Assembly (NCBI GenBank): GCA_031761405.1
Contig: JASEVX010000033.1
Span: forward strand, 1,357,918-1,421,917
Direction of reading: 5' to 3'
Source: Serripes groenlandicus
Lineage: Eukaryota; Mollusca; Bivalvia; Cardiida; Cardiidae
Length of the DNA stretch: 64,000 nt
Shown piece after piece: positions 54,212 to 63,421 of the stretch. The notes beneath the pieces are model-generated. The model made no database searches, was not told the DNA's origin, and worked only from the letters and a program-made list of their open reading frames with translations. Position 1 is the first letter of the stretch. Each line of letters starts with the position of its first letter. Both the position numbers and the translations under genes were made by a program.

Positions 54212-55670
54212 TTAGTCGCCGGGCAGAAGCCAGCGACTTCTATTTTTAATAGGTTTTCGGAAATCACATGGGAGGGGGGGTTATTATTAGATTTTTTTTT
54301 TTTTAAATGTCTTGAACATATTACAATTGCGTTTGTTTAAAAACACTAAGTTATGACACATCTAAAAAGAAATAAATATTCCGATGTTTTAAGTATGTGC
54401 AGTTTCTTTATTTTGACTGGCATTTACGTTTTTGTGTTTTATTTACAAAGACAAAACAGTCCCTATTAGCTAGACTGCGATACTTTATTTCATAAACTAT
54501 GTAATCAAAAGGCGATAACTACAAACCTTTACGTCGCACAGTCTATAATTTGTTTACATACGCGCACCTGCTTGCGATATCGATATGAAAAATCACGTCG
54601 AATTCTCCTTTTAATAGATAAGTATCAACATAAACTGGTAACAGAAACAAAAATAAGAAATAATTTGTGAAAATATGTCTCAAATATAAGCCTGTTTATC
54701 GGTCGTGAACGTCGAAACGCCTTTTTCTCAGTTCGTGACCTAGTTTCATATTGCCAAAATGTAAACAAAGCGAAGTAACCGGAAGTAAAATGTAAACTTA
54801 GAAAAGTGACTTGGTTATGCAGACAAAAAATGTCGCACGACAAATTGATTTTTCTTAAACGTCACGAAACGAGTGCATGGGTCGAATGTAGGAGAAAGAA
54901 AGATAATATAGAAATGCTTTTCTCTCTCGAATGCAGTGGAATAAAACATGCACTAAAGCTTTGCCAGATTTTTTATTCACTTTCTTCGATGTCTGACACT
55001 ACGACTCGATGAAGCCTGACACGAGGGTAAACATTTCGAAAGAATGCTCAAACACCTTATTACAGATAGATAGCTAATATTACACACTTAAATGATTAAA
55101 TATATGTGATATTAAATGTTGAAACAAATTAAGAGAAGAACAAACTCTGATAAACAATAGATTTAGAAATAAAGAAAATCTGCTCTTTCGCACCCAATTA
55201 ATTTCATACTTGCCACATATATTGTATGCATCAACGATTTAGATAAACAATTTAGCTGATATATTGTTACAAGTGTGGTCTACTTGTGAACTAATTAGTA
55301 TTAAAAAGGAGGAAGTTCATGTCTTCAGCAATTTAACCGTTTTCTCAATGTTTTAAGCGATTAAAGGTTTTCATTGTTGCTTCAGACATGGAAAGGGTTT
55401 AATAGCTTTTTATTGCATGTAGATTTAAATCCCAAAATGTATTAAATTTGTTTTTGTTTTTTTGACAAATACAAAACATCCAAAATCCTGACCAAAAGAA
55501 ATCCTGAAATTTGTAGATCTATGTGGAATTTCAAAAATCCTGGAATTAGTCCTTATGAAAACATTATGTGTATGTTTAGACTAATGAAAGTCAAGAATAC
55601 ATGTGTAAAAAATAAATCAATGCAGTCTTTTCCGGCGATATTGATGCCTTGCATCAACTTTCTCTTGTCA
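54212..55670 (-). mobile_element. Diverged inverted relative of the Helitron-like element
   Basis: Plus-strand text starts tttattagtcgccgggcaga and ends gatgccttgcatcaactttc + tcttgt, the reverse of the ends of 14183-15232. The interior matches only in patches (ggaaatcacatgggaggg; gcgatatcgatatgaaaaa) and is ~400 bp longer, so it is an older copy or another subfamily. Poly-T at 54285-54303. Confidence 0.5.
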
Positions 55671-55704
55671 ATATAATGTTGTCAGCAGTCACTCATATCT
55701 CATT

Positions 55705-55915
55705 TACCCGTTCCCACATAAAACAATTCGGCAGCAAACAGCTTTGAAAACATCAAAGTTAAAATATGGAAAATCCGTATAAATGAAACAACAATTATCG
55801 AATAAAGTTGTGCAGAAATAGGCAAAAGGAGATATTGCTCATTACAAGCAATGTCTCCTTTTGCAACAATGTTTTAAAAAGTATCAGAAAGTGTCTTTAT
55901 TCTTGAAAGGGTTAA
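55705..55915 (-). mobile_element. TTAA-MITE, inverted orientation, decayed
   Basis: acccgttcccacataaaacaa to ttcttgaaagggTTAA; hairpin gatattgctcattacaagcaatgtc. Confidence 0.7.
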
Positions 55916-56003
55916 TTTTCATTTCACCAAAGTCAAATAAACTTCATCAATTACAGGTACAAATGATGATAAAATAAATCTATGATTATATTTATGATTT
56001 ATG

Positions 56004-56304
56004 ATTGATTTATTAGGGTTTAACTCCGTTTCAACAATTTTTCAGTCATATAACGGCAACCAGTTCATCTACTCATGCATTTTTCTGGCTTTCCCACACC
56101 AGTACACCATACAACATACTTTCCAAGCAACTGGCTGCTTAACAAAGACTATTAAACAGCACATTGGTGGAGAAAAAAAGATGCATGTCACAGTGACTTT
56201 TGTCAAATGTAAGAAAGAATGTTGGCCAAGCTGAGATTCAAACTCACAACCCCTTTATTGACAGACAGCCCACGTCGCTACCGACTGAGCTACCGGGGCT
56301 CGGC
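56004..56304 (-). repeat. SINE-A copy
   Basis: ttgatttattagggtttaac, cagtcatataacggcaacca, gttggccaagctgagattca, head (plus strand) cgctaccgactgagctaccg and gggctcgg. Confidence 0.85.
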
Positions 56305-56552
56305 TTATGATTTATGAAAAATTAAAATCCAGTTGACATTCATTCAACACAATTACCCACGTATGCTATTTTTGTGTTCAGATACCAAAGCCAAATAATT
56401 TTATTTAATGACACCTGCAGCAGCAGAAGACTTTTTAAAACATTGTGGCCAAAGGTGAAATTGCTCATCATCAGCAAACAACTCGTGCCACAACGTCATT
56501 TAATAAACCAATCACACTTTCATTTATAGAGATATTCCATACTTTTGCCTGC

Positions 56553-56780
56553 TTAACCATTTCCCACATATAGCAAATCTGCAGCAGACGACTTTGAAAA
56601 CATAGTGACAAAAACCTGAAAATTCTCCATAAAAGATGGCTTAATTGTTAAATAAAGTTGAAAACATTGTGGCCAAAGGCGAAATTGCTCATTATGAGCA
56701 ATTCACCTTTGGCCACAACGTTTTCAAAAGTCGTCTGCTACTATTGCATCAATATGCTTCTGCAGGTTGGAAAGGGTTAA
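56553..56780 (-). mobile_element. TTAA-MITE, full length, inverted orientation
   Basis: TTAA at 56553-56556 and 56777-56780; ccatttcccacatatagcaa to aggttggaaaggg. Centre gaaattgctcattatgagcaattc. Fragments of two more copies flank it (56410-56545, 56790-56870). Confidence 0.8.
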
Positions 56781-56920
56781 GAAAAAGAAGATATCGCTTG
56801 TTCTGAACAATTTCTCATTTTGTTCACATCGTAATTCTGCGGTTTGTCTGCTGCAGAGGCATTATTTAAAAGAAATATGCACAGCAAATGCAAGTAAGCA
56901 ATAACATTTAAAAGACATAC

Positions 56921-56951
56921 CTTTTCTTTCACTTTTTCCACCCTGCAGTTT
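56921..56951 (-). CDS. Candidate 31-nt exon just outside the DIRS insertion
   Basis: Seen: 31 nt between tgatatattcag and gtatgtc on the minus strand. Read as one base plus ten codons it gives N-C-R-V-E-K-V-K-E-K and ends in phase 0, as needed by the candidate exon at 51299-51341. The DIRS element inserted about 80 bases upstream on this strand (57031). Both splice sites are reasonable, but the segment is short, so confidence is limited. Confidence 0.3.
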
Positions 56952-57074
56952 CTGAATATATCATGTACATACTAATAACCCCACCCTACCTTTATGCTCT
57001 GTTACTAGATCTAATCTTTATGTATAGGTTAAAATGAAGTTTTTAAAGTAAAACATATTTTTATTAGAAAATAC

Positions 57075-57223
57075 TTACCAGTCATTTATTACCTGATATA
57101 TACATCTCCTAACCCTTAATTCATCCAGAAAAAGAACTCGCCTAGCGTATCCCTCACGCCTGTGTGATATACACGGTCACCGGTAAATACCGGTGCACGA
57201 GGTCAACGTGTCACTTTTAGTTT
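57075..57223 (+). repeat. DIRS inverted terminal repeat (3' side of the coding strand)
   Basis: 149 bp from ttaccagtcatttattacct to gtgtcacttttagttt. Reverse complement of 63273-63421 with no difference noticed by eye. Contains the near-palindrome caccggtaaataccggtg. Confidence 0.9.
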
Positions 57224-57270
57224 TCAAGTAAGTGTTGGTTGACGACGCGGGGTTGGGAGGCGGGAATATG

Positions 57271-57365
57271 AAATGACTGGTAAGTATTTTCTAATAAAAA
57301 TATGTTTTACTTTAAAAACTTCATTTTTATGTCAAAAATACATTACCAGTCATTTATTACCTGAT
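57271..57365 (+). repeat. DIRS internal complementary region (circle-junction copy)
   Basis: 57271-57327 is the exact reverse complement of 57031-57087 (57 nt). 57322-57365 is the exact reverse complement of 63399-63442 (44 nt). They overlap at CATTTT, the 6 bp shared by the element ends. Established: this region templates completion of the ends during DIRS replication. Confidence 0.9.
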
Positions 57366-57550
57366 GACTTTTCAGCATCGGTCGGGAGGCATCTGCCAAC
57401 ACTTCTAGTCCTACAGGTAATGCAGCACATTGTAGTTATTTTTATTTAATTTATTTACTTAGTACTGAGACACAACAGCCTGTGAAAGTAGGAGAATGGA
57501 TTGATAAATTTCAATCGTTAAGTACTTTATTGTTGTGTCTAATATGTAAT

Positions 57551-60199
57551 TTAGCATATAACTCGCTGAGACGCCACCAGTGGCCCCAGAGAGTGAAGAT
57601 TTTCAGTTTGCTTAGACATAGATCGCAGGTAGAAATTTGAAAAAGTCGATTGAGATTTCCATACCGCGGCACGAAGAATATCCTCTAAAGGCACATTGTT
57701 GGAAAAGGCCCAACTAGTGGAGAGTGCTCTAATTTCATGTGGACGAATCCGTAAAAACGAGAGATCGCGAACTGAAAGATTAGTGTAGGCTAATTTAATT
57801 GTACAGGATATCCAGCGGGAAATAGAAGCCGCTGATATATCCTTACATCCTATCAGAGGGAGAAACAACCTCTTCCTACGGCCCCTTGTCCCTTTAACTC
57901 TCTTAAGGTAAAGCTTAAGAGCTCTAACGGGACATAGAAGTCTGTCGGCATCCAACGGACCACAGCTCGCAGAAAGACTGGGAACCGTGATTGGTTTAGG
58001 AAGGACCGAAGGTAACTGGTTCTTGGCTAAAAAACCCGACTGACAAAGTAGAGTGAACGAGCCATCAGATTCATTGAATCTGATAAAGACGGTTTCTACT
58101 GAAAGCGCATGCAACTCACTTCTACGACGCGCGGTCGCAAAGGCAAGAAGAAAGACAGTTTTGTAAGTTAAAAATTTTAACGAAGCAGAAGACAGAGGTT
58201 CGTACGGCGCCTTTGTAAGAGACCAAAGAACGCAAGATAAATCCCATTTTGGAGTTAAACTCCTACAAACGGGTTTATCTAGTTCGAATGATCGCATAAG
58301 TTCCGAGAGAAATGGATTAGCACCAATACTCTCTCCCCCTTTGAACTTAAGCGTATTCGAAAGCATTGAACGATAACCTTTTATTGTGCTAACAGCTAGA
58401 TCTTTATCTTCAAAAAGAAAAAGAAAGAAATCGGCAATCCTAGCTACAGAGGGACACTCAGGATTGATCGACCTAGCATGACACCAATCTGAGAAGACTG
58501 TCCACTTGGAATCATAGACGATTCTAGTGGATCGTCTTCTGGATTGAGCGATGCGAGAGGCAACTTTTTGAGAAAAGTTTCTCTCTCGGATCGATCGCTT
58601 GATAATGTCCAAGCGTGACGATGAAGCATTGCCGGGTTGGTATGAAGATGCCGCCCCGGTTGCTGAAACAGAAGGTCGTCTTGAAGAGGAAGACGTACTG
58701 GTTGTGCCGACAGGCAGGCCAGGAGGTCGTTGAACCAAGACCTCTGGGGCCAAAATGGCGCTATCAACAGGATTCTGCACTGTTGAGAACGAAGAACCTT
58801 TTGTAGTACGATCGGGACCAGAATGAACGGGGAAAACGCGTACCCGAATAGACGGTCCCAATCGAGGGTCAGTGCGTCCACTGCCCAGGCTGCAGGATCG
58901 TACATCGGTGACACATAAAGTGGCAGCCGATGGTTGACTCTGGTGGCGAAAAGATCCACCAGTGGTGTCCCGATCCGCATGAATACAGAGTTTACTACAC
59001 TCTGATTCAGTGTCCATTCCGCCGGAAGAACTTTGTTTTGGCGGGATGGACTGTCCGCTAAGACATTCAAATGGCCGGGGACGTGTTTTACTAAGACTAC
59101 TAACGACGTCGCCTGGCACCAAAGGAGTAACTTCCATGTCTCCAGAAAGAGTAGATGGGAGTGCGTTCCTCCTTGCCTGCGAATGTAGGACACAACAGTA
59201 GTATTGTCCGTCGACAATAAAACAGTTGTGTTCGCAATGGAGGCAGAGAACTGTTTGAGAGCTAGCAGGACTGCTCTCAATTCTAAGTTGTTTATGTGCA
59301 AACAACGTTCCTCCGCTGTCCACATGCCCTGGGCTGTTAGGCCCTGTGGCTCTAAATGAGCTCCCCAACCCACAGCACTGGCATCTGTAAAAAGGTACAG
59401 ATCCGGAGGTGATGTGATCAAGGGCACCCCTTGTAGATAGATTAACGGATCCAGCCACCACCGAAGGTGTGACTTGAAGAAATCCGTCAGAGCTATCTCC
59501 TGTTCCAGTGAGTCCACAGACGGACGCCACCGGGACAGAAAAAGATACTGAAGGGGCCGCATGTGGAGCCTGCCTAGACTGACTAGGTCGGCTGCTGCAC
59601 TCAGGGACCCCAGAAGTGACAGCATGGACCGGGCTGTTACCATAGCCTGGTCCAGAGTGAGTCTGATCTTCCGGAAAAGAGAATCGACTCTGTCCGAAGG
59701 GACCCGAATCACCGCTAGGTCGGTGAGAAAGGTCATCCCTACGAATGTAAACCTCTTTGACGGAACTAAGTCCGACTTCTGCGTATTGGGAATAAGGCCC
59801 AATCGCAGAATGGTCCGCCAGGCTAGAGACAGATCGTGAAGGAGAATTAAACGATCTGCTCTGTGGAGTAGCCAGTCGTCGAAGTATTGAAGAAGCTGGG
59901 GCCCGTTCATTCGTAGAAAGGCTCCCACAGCATTTATAATCTTCGTGAATACTCGAGGTGCGGACTTGAGGCCGAAGGGAAGTGCCCTGAATTGGTACAC
60001 TTCTCCATTTACCACAAACCGAAGGTATTTCCTCGACGAGGAAGCGATCGGAATGTGGTAATAGGCGTCTGTGAGGTCTAACGAGACCGCCCAGTCGTCC
60101 TTCCGAATAGCCATTCTGATGGAGCGGGCCGACTCCATCTTGAATTTCTCGACCGGTATTAATAGATTCAGGGCTGACAAATCTATCACCGGTCTCCAC
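57551..60199 (-). CDS. DIRS tyrosine recombinase (YR), C-terminal ~330 residues of an 882-codon open frame
   Basis: Role (family knowledge): integrates the circular DNA copy by site-specific strand exchange. Seen: about residues 545-640 form a SAM-like N-terminal DNA-binding region (RIVYDSKWTVFSDWC); the catalytic domain has the first Arg in ARRRSEL (~691-693), HEIR (821-824), W847 and the nucleophile Tyr in FYLR (Y857). All catalytic positions I can check are present and there is no internal stop. The open frame extends up to 60199, but residues 1-~540 overlap the RT frame out of phase and read like a shadow, so the true start is probably near 58600, overlapping the end of the RT frame. How it is translated (internal start, frameshift or splicing) is not visible. 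Confidence 0.85.
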   Translation of the reverse strand: METGDRFVSPESINTGREIQDGVGPLHQNGYSEGRLGGLVRPHRRLLPHSDRFLVEEIPSVCGKWRSVPIQGTSLRPQVRTSSIHEDYKCCGSLSTNERAPASSILRRLATPQSRSFNSPSRSVSSLADHSAIGPYSQYAEVGLSSVKEVYIRRDDLSHRPSGDSGPFGQSRFSFPEDQTHSGPGYGNSPVHAVTSGVPECSSRPSQSRQAPHAAPSVSFSVPVASVCGLTGTGDSSDGFLQVTPSVVAGSVNLSTRGALDHITSGSVPFYRCQCCGLGSSFRATGPNSPGHVDSGGTLFAHKQLRIESSPASSQTVLCLHCEHNCFIVDGQYYCCVLHSQARRNALPSTLSGDMEVTPLVPGDVVSSLSKTRPRPFECLSGQSIPPKQSSSGGMDTESECSKLCIHADRDTTGGSFRHQSQPSAATLCVTDVRSCSLGSGRTDPRLGPSIRVRVFPVHSGPDRTTKGSSFSTVQNPVDSAILAPEVLVQRPPGLPVGTTSTSSSSRRPSVSATGAASSYQPGNASSSRLDIIKRSIRERNFSQKVASRIAQSRRRSTRIVYDSKWTVFSDWCHARSINPECPSVARIADFFLFLFEDKDLAVSTIKGYRSMLSNTLKFKGGESIGANPFLSELMRSFELDKPVCRSLTPKWDLSCVLWSLTKAPYEPLSSASLKFLTYKTVFLLAFATARRRSELHALSVETVFIRFNESDGSFTLLCQSGFLAKNQLPSVLPKPITVPSLSASCGPLDADRLLCPVRALKLYLKRVKGTRGRRKRLFLPLIGCKDISAASISRWISCTIKLAYTNLSVRDLSFLRIRPHEIRALSTSWAFSNNVPLEDILRAAVWKSQSTFSNFYLRSMSKQTENLHSLGPLVASQRVIC

Positions 60200-60438
60200 C
60201 GACCGTCTTTTTTTTCGGAACGAGAAAAAGACGGCTGTAGAAACCCCGAGTATTGGGGTTGAGAACCCTCTCTATGGCTTTCTTTTTCAGAAGTGATGTA
60301 ATCACTTCTGACATGGTCGGATGGCGTGACGACAGATCGATGGGCACGCTTGTCATGGGAGGGGGGGAAACGAAGGGAATTAGATACCCTTCTTGTATCA
60401 CGGATAAAATCCAACGATCCTCCGTGATACTCCCCCAT
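58444..60438 (-). CDS. DIRS reverse transcriptase / RNase H / methyltransferase-like polyprotein
   Basis: 664-codon frame; the first ~75 codons are out of phase with the true RT. Seen, by residue: DGRWRPVIDLS (78-88); motif A DLTDAYYHIP (121-130); motif B LPFGLKSAP (153-161); motif C YFDD (185-188); RNase H FTDASAVGWG (350-359), LE in NNLELRAV (E386), TDN (D411), HVPGHLNVLAD (452-462); then a region like the DIRS methyltransferase domain with DLFATR (495-500) and YAFSPF (533-538), where related elements as I recall have FPPF. It ends with the LHAW-type tail (HRHAW, 606-610). RT and RNase H catalytic acidic residues are intact. The N-terminal part of RT lies in another frame (60186-60596), so the gene is frameshifted near an 8-base T run at 60208-60215. 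Confidence 0.88.
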   Translation of the reverse strand: MGEYHGGSLDFIRDTRRVSNSLRFPPSHDKRAHRSVVTPSDHVRSDYITSEKESHREGSQPQYSGFLQPSFSRSEKKDGRWRPVIDLSALNLLIPVEKFKMESARSIRMAIRKDDWAVSLDLTDAYYHIPIASSSRKYLRFVVNGEVYQFRALPFGLKSAPRVFTKIINAVGAFLRMNGPQLLQYFDDWLLHRADRLILLHDLSLAWRTILRLGLIPNTQKSDLVPSKRFTFVGMTFLTDLAVIRVPSDRVDSLFRKIRLTLDQAMVTARSMLSLLGSLSAAADLVSLGRLHMRPLQYLFLSRWRPSVDSLEQEIALTDFFKSHLRWWLDPLIYLQGVPLITSPPDLYLFTDASAVGWGAHLEPQGLTAQGMWTAEERCLHINNLELRAVLLALKQFSASIANTTVLLSTDNTTVVSYIRRQGGTHSHLLFLETWKLLLWCQATSLVVLVKHVPGHLNVLADSPSRQNKVLPAEWTLNQSVVNSVFMRIGTPLVDLFATRVNHRLPLYVSPMYDPAAWAVDALTLDWDRLFGYAFSPFILVPIVLQKVLRSQQCRILLIAPFWPQRSWFNDLLACLSAQPVRLPLQDDLLFQQPGRHLHTNPAMLHRHAWTLSSDRSERETFLKKLPLASLNPEDDPLESSMIPSGQSSQIGVMLGRSILSVPL

Positions 60439-60596
60439 TCTTCCCTGAAAAATGACAGGCGGTCCCCTACTGCAATCTCCGGCCTCGGGATAGTCATAGA
60501 GAGGTGCGTACCCCTAGGGCTGCGGCCTAGGAGCCGTACCATACCTGGAAGTATGCTTCGGCTTAGCTCCCGTGAAACGGGGCTTTGGTTTAGCAT
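60186..60596 (-). CDS. DIRS RT, N-terminal segment in a different frame
   Basis: 136 codons. Contains FFREEWGSITEDRWILSVI, the region that precedes RT in DIRS pol, and GFYSRLFLVPKKK, the start of the RT finger region, which continues in the 58444-60438 frame at DGRWRP. Overlaps the last part of gag (to 60514) by about 80 bases, a normal arrangement in this group. The break to the next frame falls at the A8 run on the coding strand (60208-60215): a real frameshift mutation, a sequencing error, or less likely programmed frameshifting. Confidence 0.8.
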   Translation of the reverse strand: MLNQSPVSRELSRSILPGMVRLLGRSPRGTHLSMTIPRPEIAVGDRLSFFREEWGSITEDRWILSVIQEGYLIPFVSPPPMTSVPIDLSSRHPTMSEVITSLLKKKAIERVLNPNTRGFYSRLFLVPKKKTVGGDR

Positions 60597-61050
60597 AATT
60601 CCGGCCCGTGGAAGGAGGTTGTTTAGGCGGTACAGCCTTCACTTCCTGTTTCTGCTTTTTCGCCGGGGGCTTCCTAGTATTAGTCCATTTAGCCGCCGGT
60701 GCAGAGTATTTACGACTCTGTGACAAAGCATTTACTGCACTCGCCGAAAGGCGTCTGGATTGTTCTGACGAATCAGTAACCGTCACTGCAGCAACCCTTC
60801 CACCAAAGAGAAGATTGGAGGATAAGGGGGGCGGCTCTTAAGCTGTCCTTGCTATTTTGTAGCAGAGAAGAGGATTTGACAAGTGTCGCATCTCTCCTCG
60901 CGGACAGCATTTCCGTGGCGTTCTGCAAATTCAGAGCCATCAGGTGCCGATTCCCCGTATCAAAAGCCTCCAGAATTCTGCTAGCCCCTCTGCTAGAGAC
61001 ATTCTCCTCTTTAAGTAGAAGTGCCAGAGCTATGGCGAAAAGATCGTCAT
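60514..61050 (-). pseudogene. DIRS gag, C-terminal part, split over two frames
   Basis: After the 61030-62796 frame ends, protein-like sequence goes on in another frame from about 61050 (DDLFAIALALLLKEENV, then SRILEAFDTGNRHLMALNL) to about 60830. It then moves to a third position (LSSNLLFGGRVAAVT, then a Lys/Pro-rich basic tail, KPPAKKQKQEVKAVPPKQ) ending at 60514. The second break coincides with a 6-base G run on the plus strand (60826-60831). The basic tail fits nucleic-acid binding (inference). Confidence 0.7.
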
Positions 61051-62796
61051 GTGCCTAGGCACTACCCTAAAAACTTCTTCAATAGCCTGCTGCAGGGACC
61101 AACGATCCGCAGCCGGCTCGTCTTCTATAGGTAATAGACTTTCCATTTCTTCGTCAGACGAAGAAGTGGAGGATTGTCTAGGCCTACGACGAGAAGTATT
61201 GTGCTTAACCGGACTTCCCACCGGTTGACCAATTTCCGATCCAGAAATGGATTCATTCTCTGATAAATCCATAAGCTGGTGACGATCATGTGAACTCAAC
61301 CTTCTATCCGCAGCAGAGAAAGGTTGCACAGAGTCAATCATCGGAGCCGAACTCACTGTATGTGATCTTTTCGACTTCCCCTTAACGGAACAAGCAATAT
61401 TCCGATCGGGGGATTGCCTTTCAAAGGACTGCCTCTTGGAGAGGTGTCCTTCCGGGAGTCGTAAATTCCTATAATCAGGAATTTGACAATCACGGTAGGC
61501 ATCACTAACCTGTCTGTCATAGAACCGATCACTCCTTCGTAATGAAGGTTGGTAACGTGGAGGAGTAATATCTCTTGAATAATACACTGTTCCCCTAGGA
61601 GAACGGAATGATTTTCTCGATATGTACTCTCCGTAATCTATGTCAGCAGGTTGGTTATTAAAACCTGGTAAACCAGTGTTCTGAATATCCAAATAATCAG
61701 GCTGTGCTGCGAAAGAATGATAACGTGTATCTATCCGATCGAGACGCACTGATCCCGGTTGCCTGGTACCGGGTTGCCCGGTACCTGGTTGACCGGTGGC
61801 AGGTCGAGTCATGTATGAATGACTGCCTTGCTGATTCTCCCATTCATCGTGAAATGAATGACCCATGTCCTCATTCCCGGTGTATGGATTAGTCATGCTG
61901 AATTGACTGACAGAATGCCCGGTCGCTTCATGCAGCCCGGTGCCCGGTCTAGTCATTTCAGAATGACTGCCTGGTTGCCCGGTGACTGGTCGTATCATTC
62001 TAGAATGATTGCCCGGTTGCCCGGTGACCGGTCTCGTCATTTCAAAATGACTGCCTGGTTGCCCGGTGCCCGGTTGCCCGGTGCCCGATTTAACCAAGGT
62101 AATATGACTGTCCAGTTTCCCGGAACCCGGTTGCCCGGTACCCGGTTGCCCGGTACCCGGTCGCCCGGAGTCATAAGGGTTTTGCTCGGAAGCATCACCC
62201 TGTGGACCAATGATAGGCAATTGTAATGCTCCATCACCGGTCCCCAAATTCTGCCCGCCGACCGGGTAATTTGGAACTCTGCTGTAGGCTTCCGAAGAAT
62301 GCCTATCAACTGAGTGTGGTGAAAGAGGGGGCCATTCTGTTAGGTTTCCCTGAGAATGCCCCATTGCCTCACCCGAAGGTTCAGCACTAACACCAGTCGT
62401 CTGTTTTTGACCAGACGATATCATACGTTCCTCCGAACTTCGAGACGGTCCCGTCGTGGCTGTTACAGAGGCGTATGTCTTGACTGAAGATTGAAAAGTT
62501 CTGTCCTTCCGTCTAATCAACCCAGTCGTGGAGTCTGTTGGGGAAAAACCCTCGAATTCCCCTTCGCTCGTAGAGCTAATACTTACCTTCTTCTTCAAAG
62601 GAACAGTTTTACTCTTACGGCTTTTGTGAGTCCTCCTCGATATGGCCTGTTTCCAAACGGAAGCCGACCATAACGAACAGAACTCACATGGTGAATCCTT
62701 TGTGCACTTAGTGCACGCAATGCAGGAAGAGTGCGTGTCCCACAAGGCCACTAAATGACCGCATGAGCCACGCCTCTGTTCACCATTATGTGACAT
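61030..62796 (-). CDS. DIRS gag-like protein, N-terminal part with Cys cluster and GQPG repeats
   Basis: 589-codon frame starting MSHNGEQRRGSCGH. A Cys/His cluster lies at residues 12-47 (CGHLVALWDTHSSCIACTKC, then CEFC), a zinc-binding-like pattern. A basic Ser/Lys stretch follows (~52-70). Residues ~205-345 are a low-complexity run of TGQPG and MTRP units, matching GC-rich tandem DNA at 61750-62175. The C-terminal third is Ser/Arg-rich. The frame ends at a TAG (61030-61032) only because of an apparent single-base shift near 61048; the gag sequence continues in another frame. Role by family: structural RNA-binding protein of the particle. Confidence 0.8.
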   Translation of the reverse strand: MSHNGEQRRGSCGHLVALWDTHSSCIACTKCTKDSPCEFCSLWSASVWKQAISRRTHKSRKSKTVPLKKKVSISSTSEGEFEGFSPTDSTTGLIRRKDRTFQSSVKTYASVTATTGPSRSSEERMISSGQKQTTGVSAEPSGEAMGHSQGNLTEWPPLSPHSVDRHSSEAYSRVPNYPVGGQNLGTGDGALQLPIIGPQGDASEQNPYDSGRPGTGQPGTGQPGSGKLDSHITLVKSGTGQPGTGQPGSHFEMTRPVTGQPGNHSRMIRPVTGQPGSHSEMTRPGTGLHEATGHSVSQFSMTNPYTGNEDMGHSFHDEWENQQGSHSYMTRPATGQPGTGQPGTRQPGSVRLDRIDTRYHSFAAQPDYLDIQNTGLPGFNNQPADIDYGEYISRKSFRSPRGTVYYSRDITPPRYQPSLRRSDRFYDRQVSDAYRDCQIPDYRNLRLPEGHLSKRQSFERQSPDRNIACSVKGKSKRSHTVSSAPMIDSVQPFSAADRRLSSHDRHQLMDLSENESISGSEIGQPVGSPVKHNTSRRRPRQSSTSSSDEEMESLLPIEDEPAADRWSLQQAIEEVFRVVPRHMTIFSP

Positions 62797-63272
62797 AGTA
62801 TAAATACAAAATCAAATTACGAAGTTCAAAAACAAAAAATAATATTTTCTATTCTTTTATTTCACTACTCGTTTTTACGGACGTAATTCAATGAAAAAAT
62901 ATTTTTTAAATATTCTCCAAATGTCTATGTAATTATACAAAACAACAACAAAGGCGATAAACAATATTATCGCTACCGGATCGGGAAATCTCACCGTTGG
63001 AAATTAATTGAAAAATTAATGCACGGTCATTCAAGACCCGACTCGTAACTGAAATAGTGGGTGGGGTAACCACCCGCGGCTCTCAGCTAGTTGTTACTAC
63101 AAAAAAACACAACTTAAACACAAACAATAAATAAACAAAGTTCAAGTTCAAGAAGTAAATGTACAGTTTAACTGAATGAATTGACCCGTTAAAGCGAAAG
63201 CTTTAACTAGACAACGAAAATAAATTTAGAAAAATGAAAATAAATTCAAGCCTGTAGGTCGGTGTGTCCAGG

Positions 63273-63421
63273 AAACTAAAAGTGACACGTTGACCTCGTG
63301 CACCGGTATTTACCGGTGACCGTGTATATCACACAGGCGTGAGGGATACGCTAGGCGAGTTCTTTTTCTGGATGAATTAAGGGTTAGGAGATGTATATAT
63401 CAGGTAATAAATGACTGGTAA
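63273..63421 (-). repeat. DIRS inverted terminal repeat (5' side of the coding strand)
   Basis: 149 bp from aaactaaaagtgacacgttg to aataaatgactggtaa. Partner of 57075-57223. About 475 bp of non-coding sequence separates it from the gag start at 62796. Confidence 0.9.

Noticed and set aside
57551..60199. The first ~540 codons of the recombinase-frame ORF as a separate protein domain
   Set aside because: They overlap the RT/RNase H frame out of phase and mirror its codons; no domain is visible. Only the C-terminal part is accepted as the recombinase.
60253..62673. Plus-strand frames across the DIRS gag/RT region
   Set aside because: Shadows of the minus-strand coding frames, with no recognisable product.
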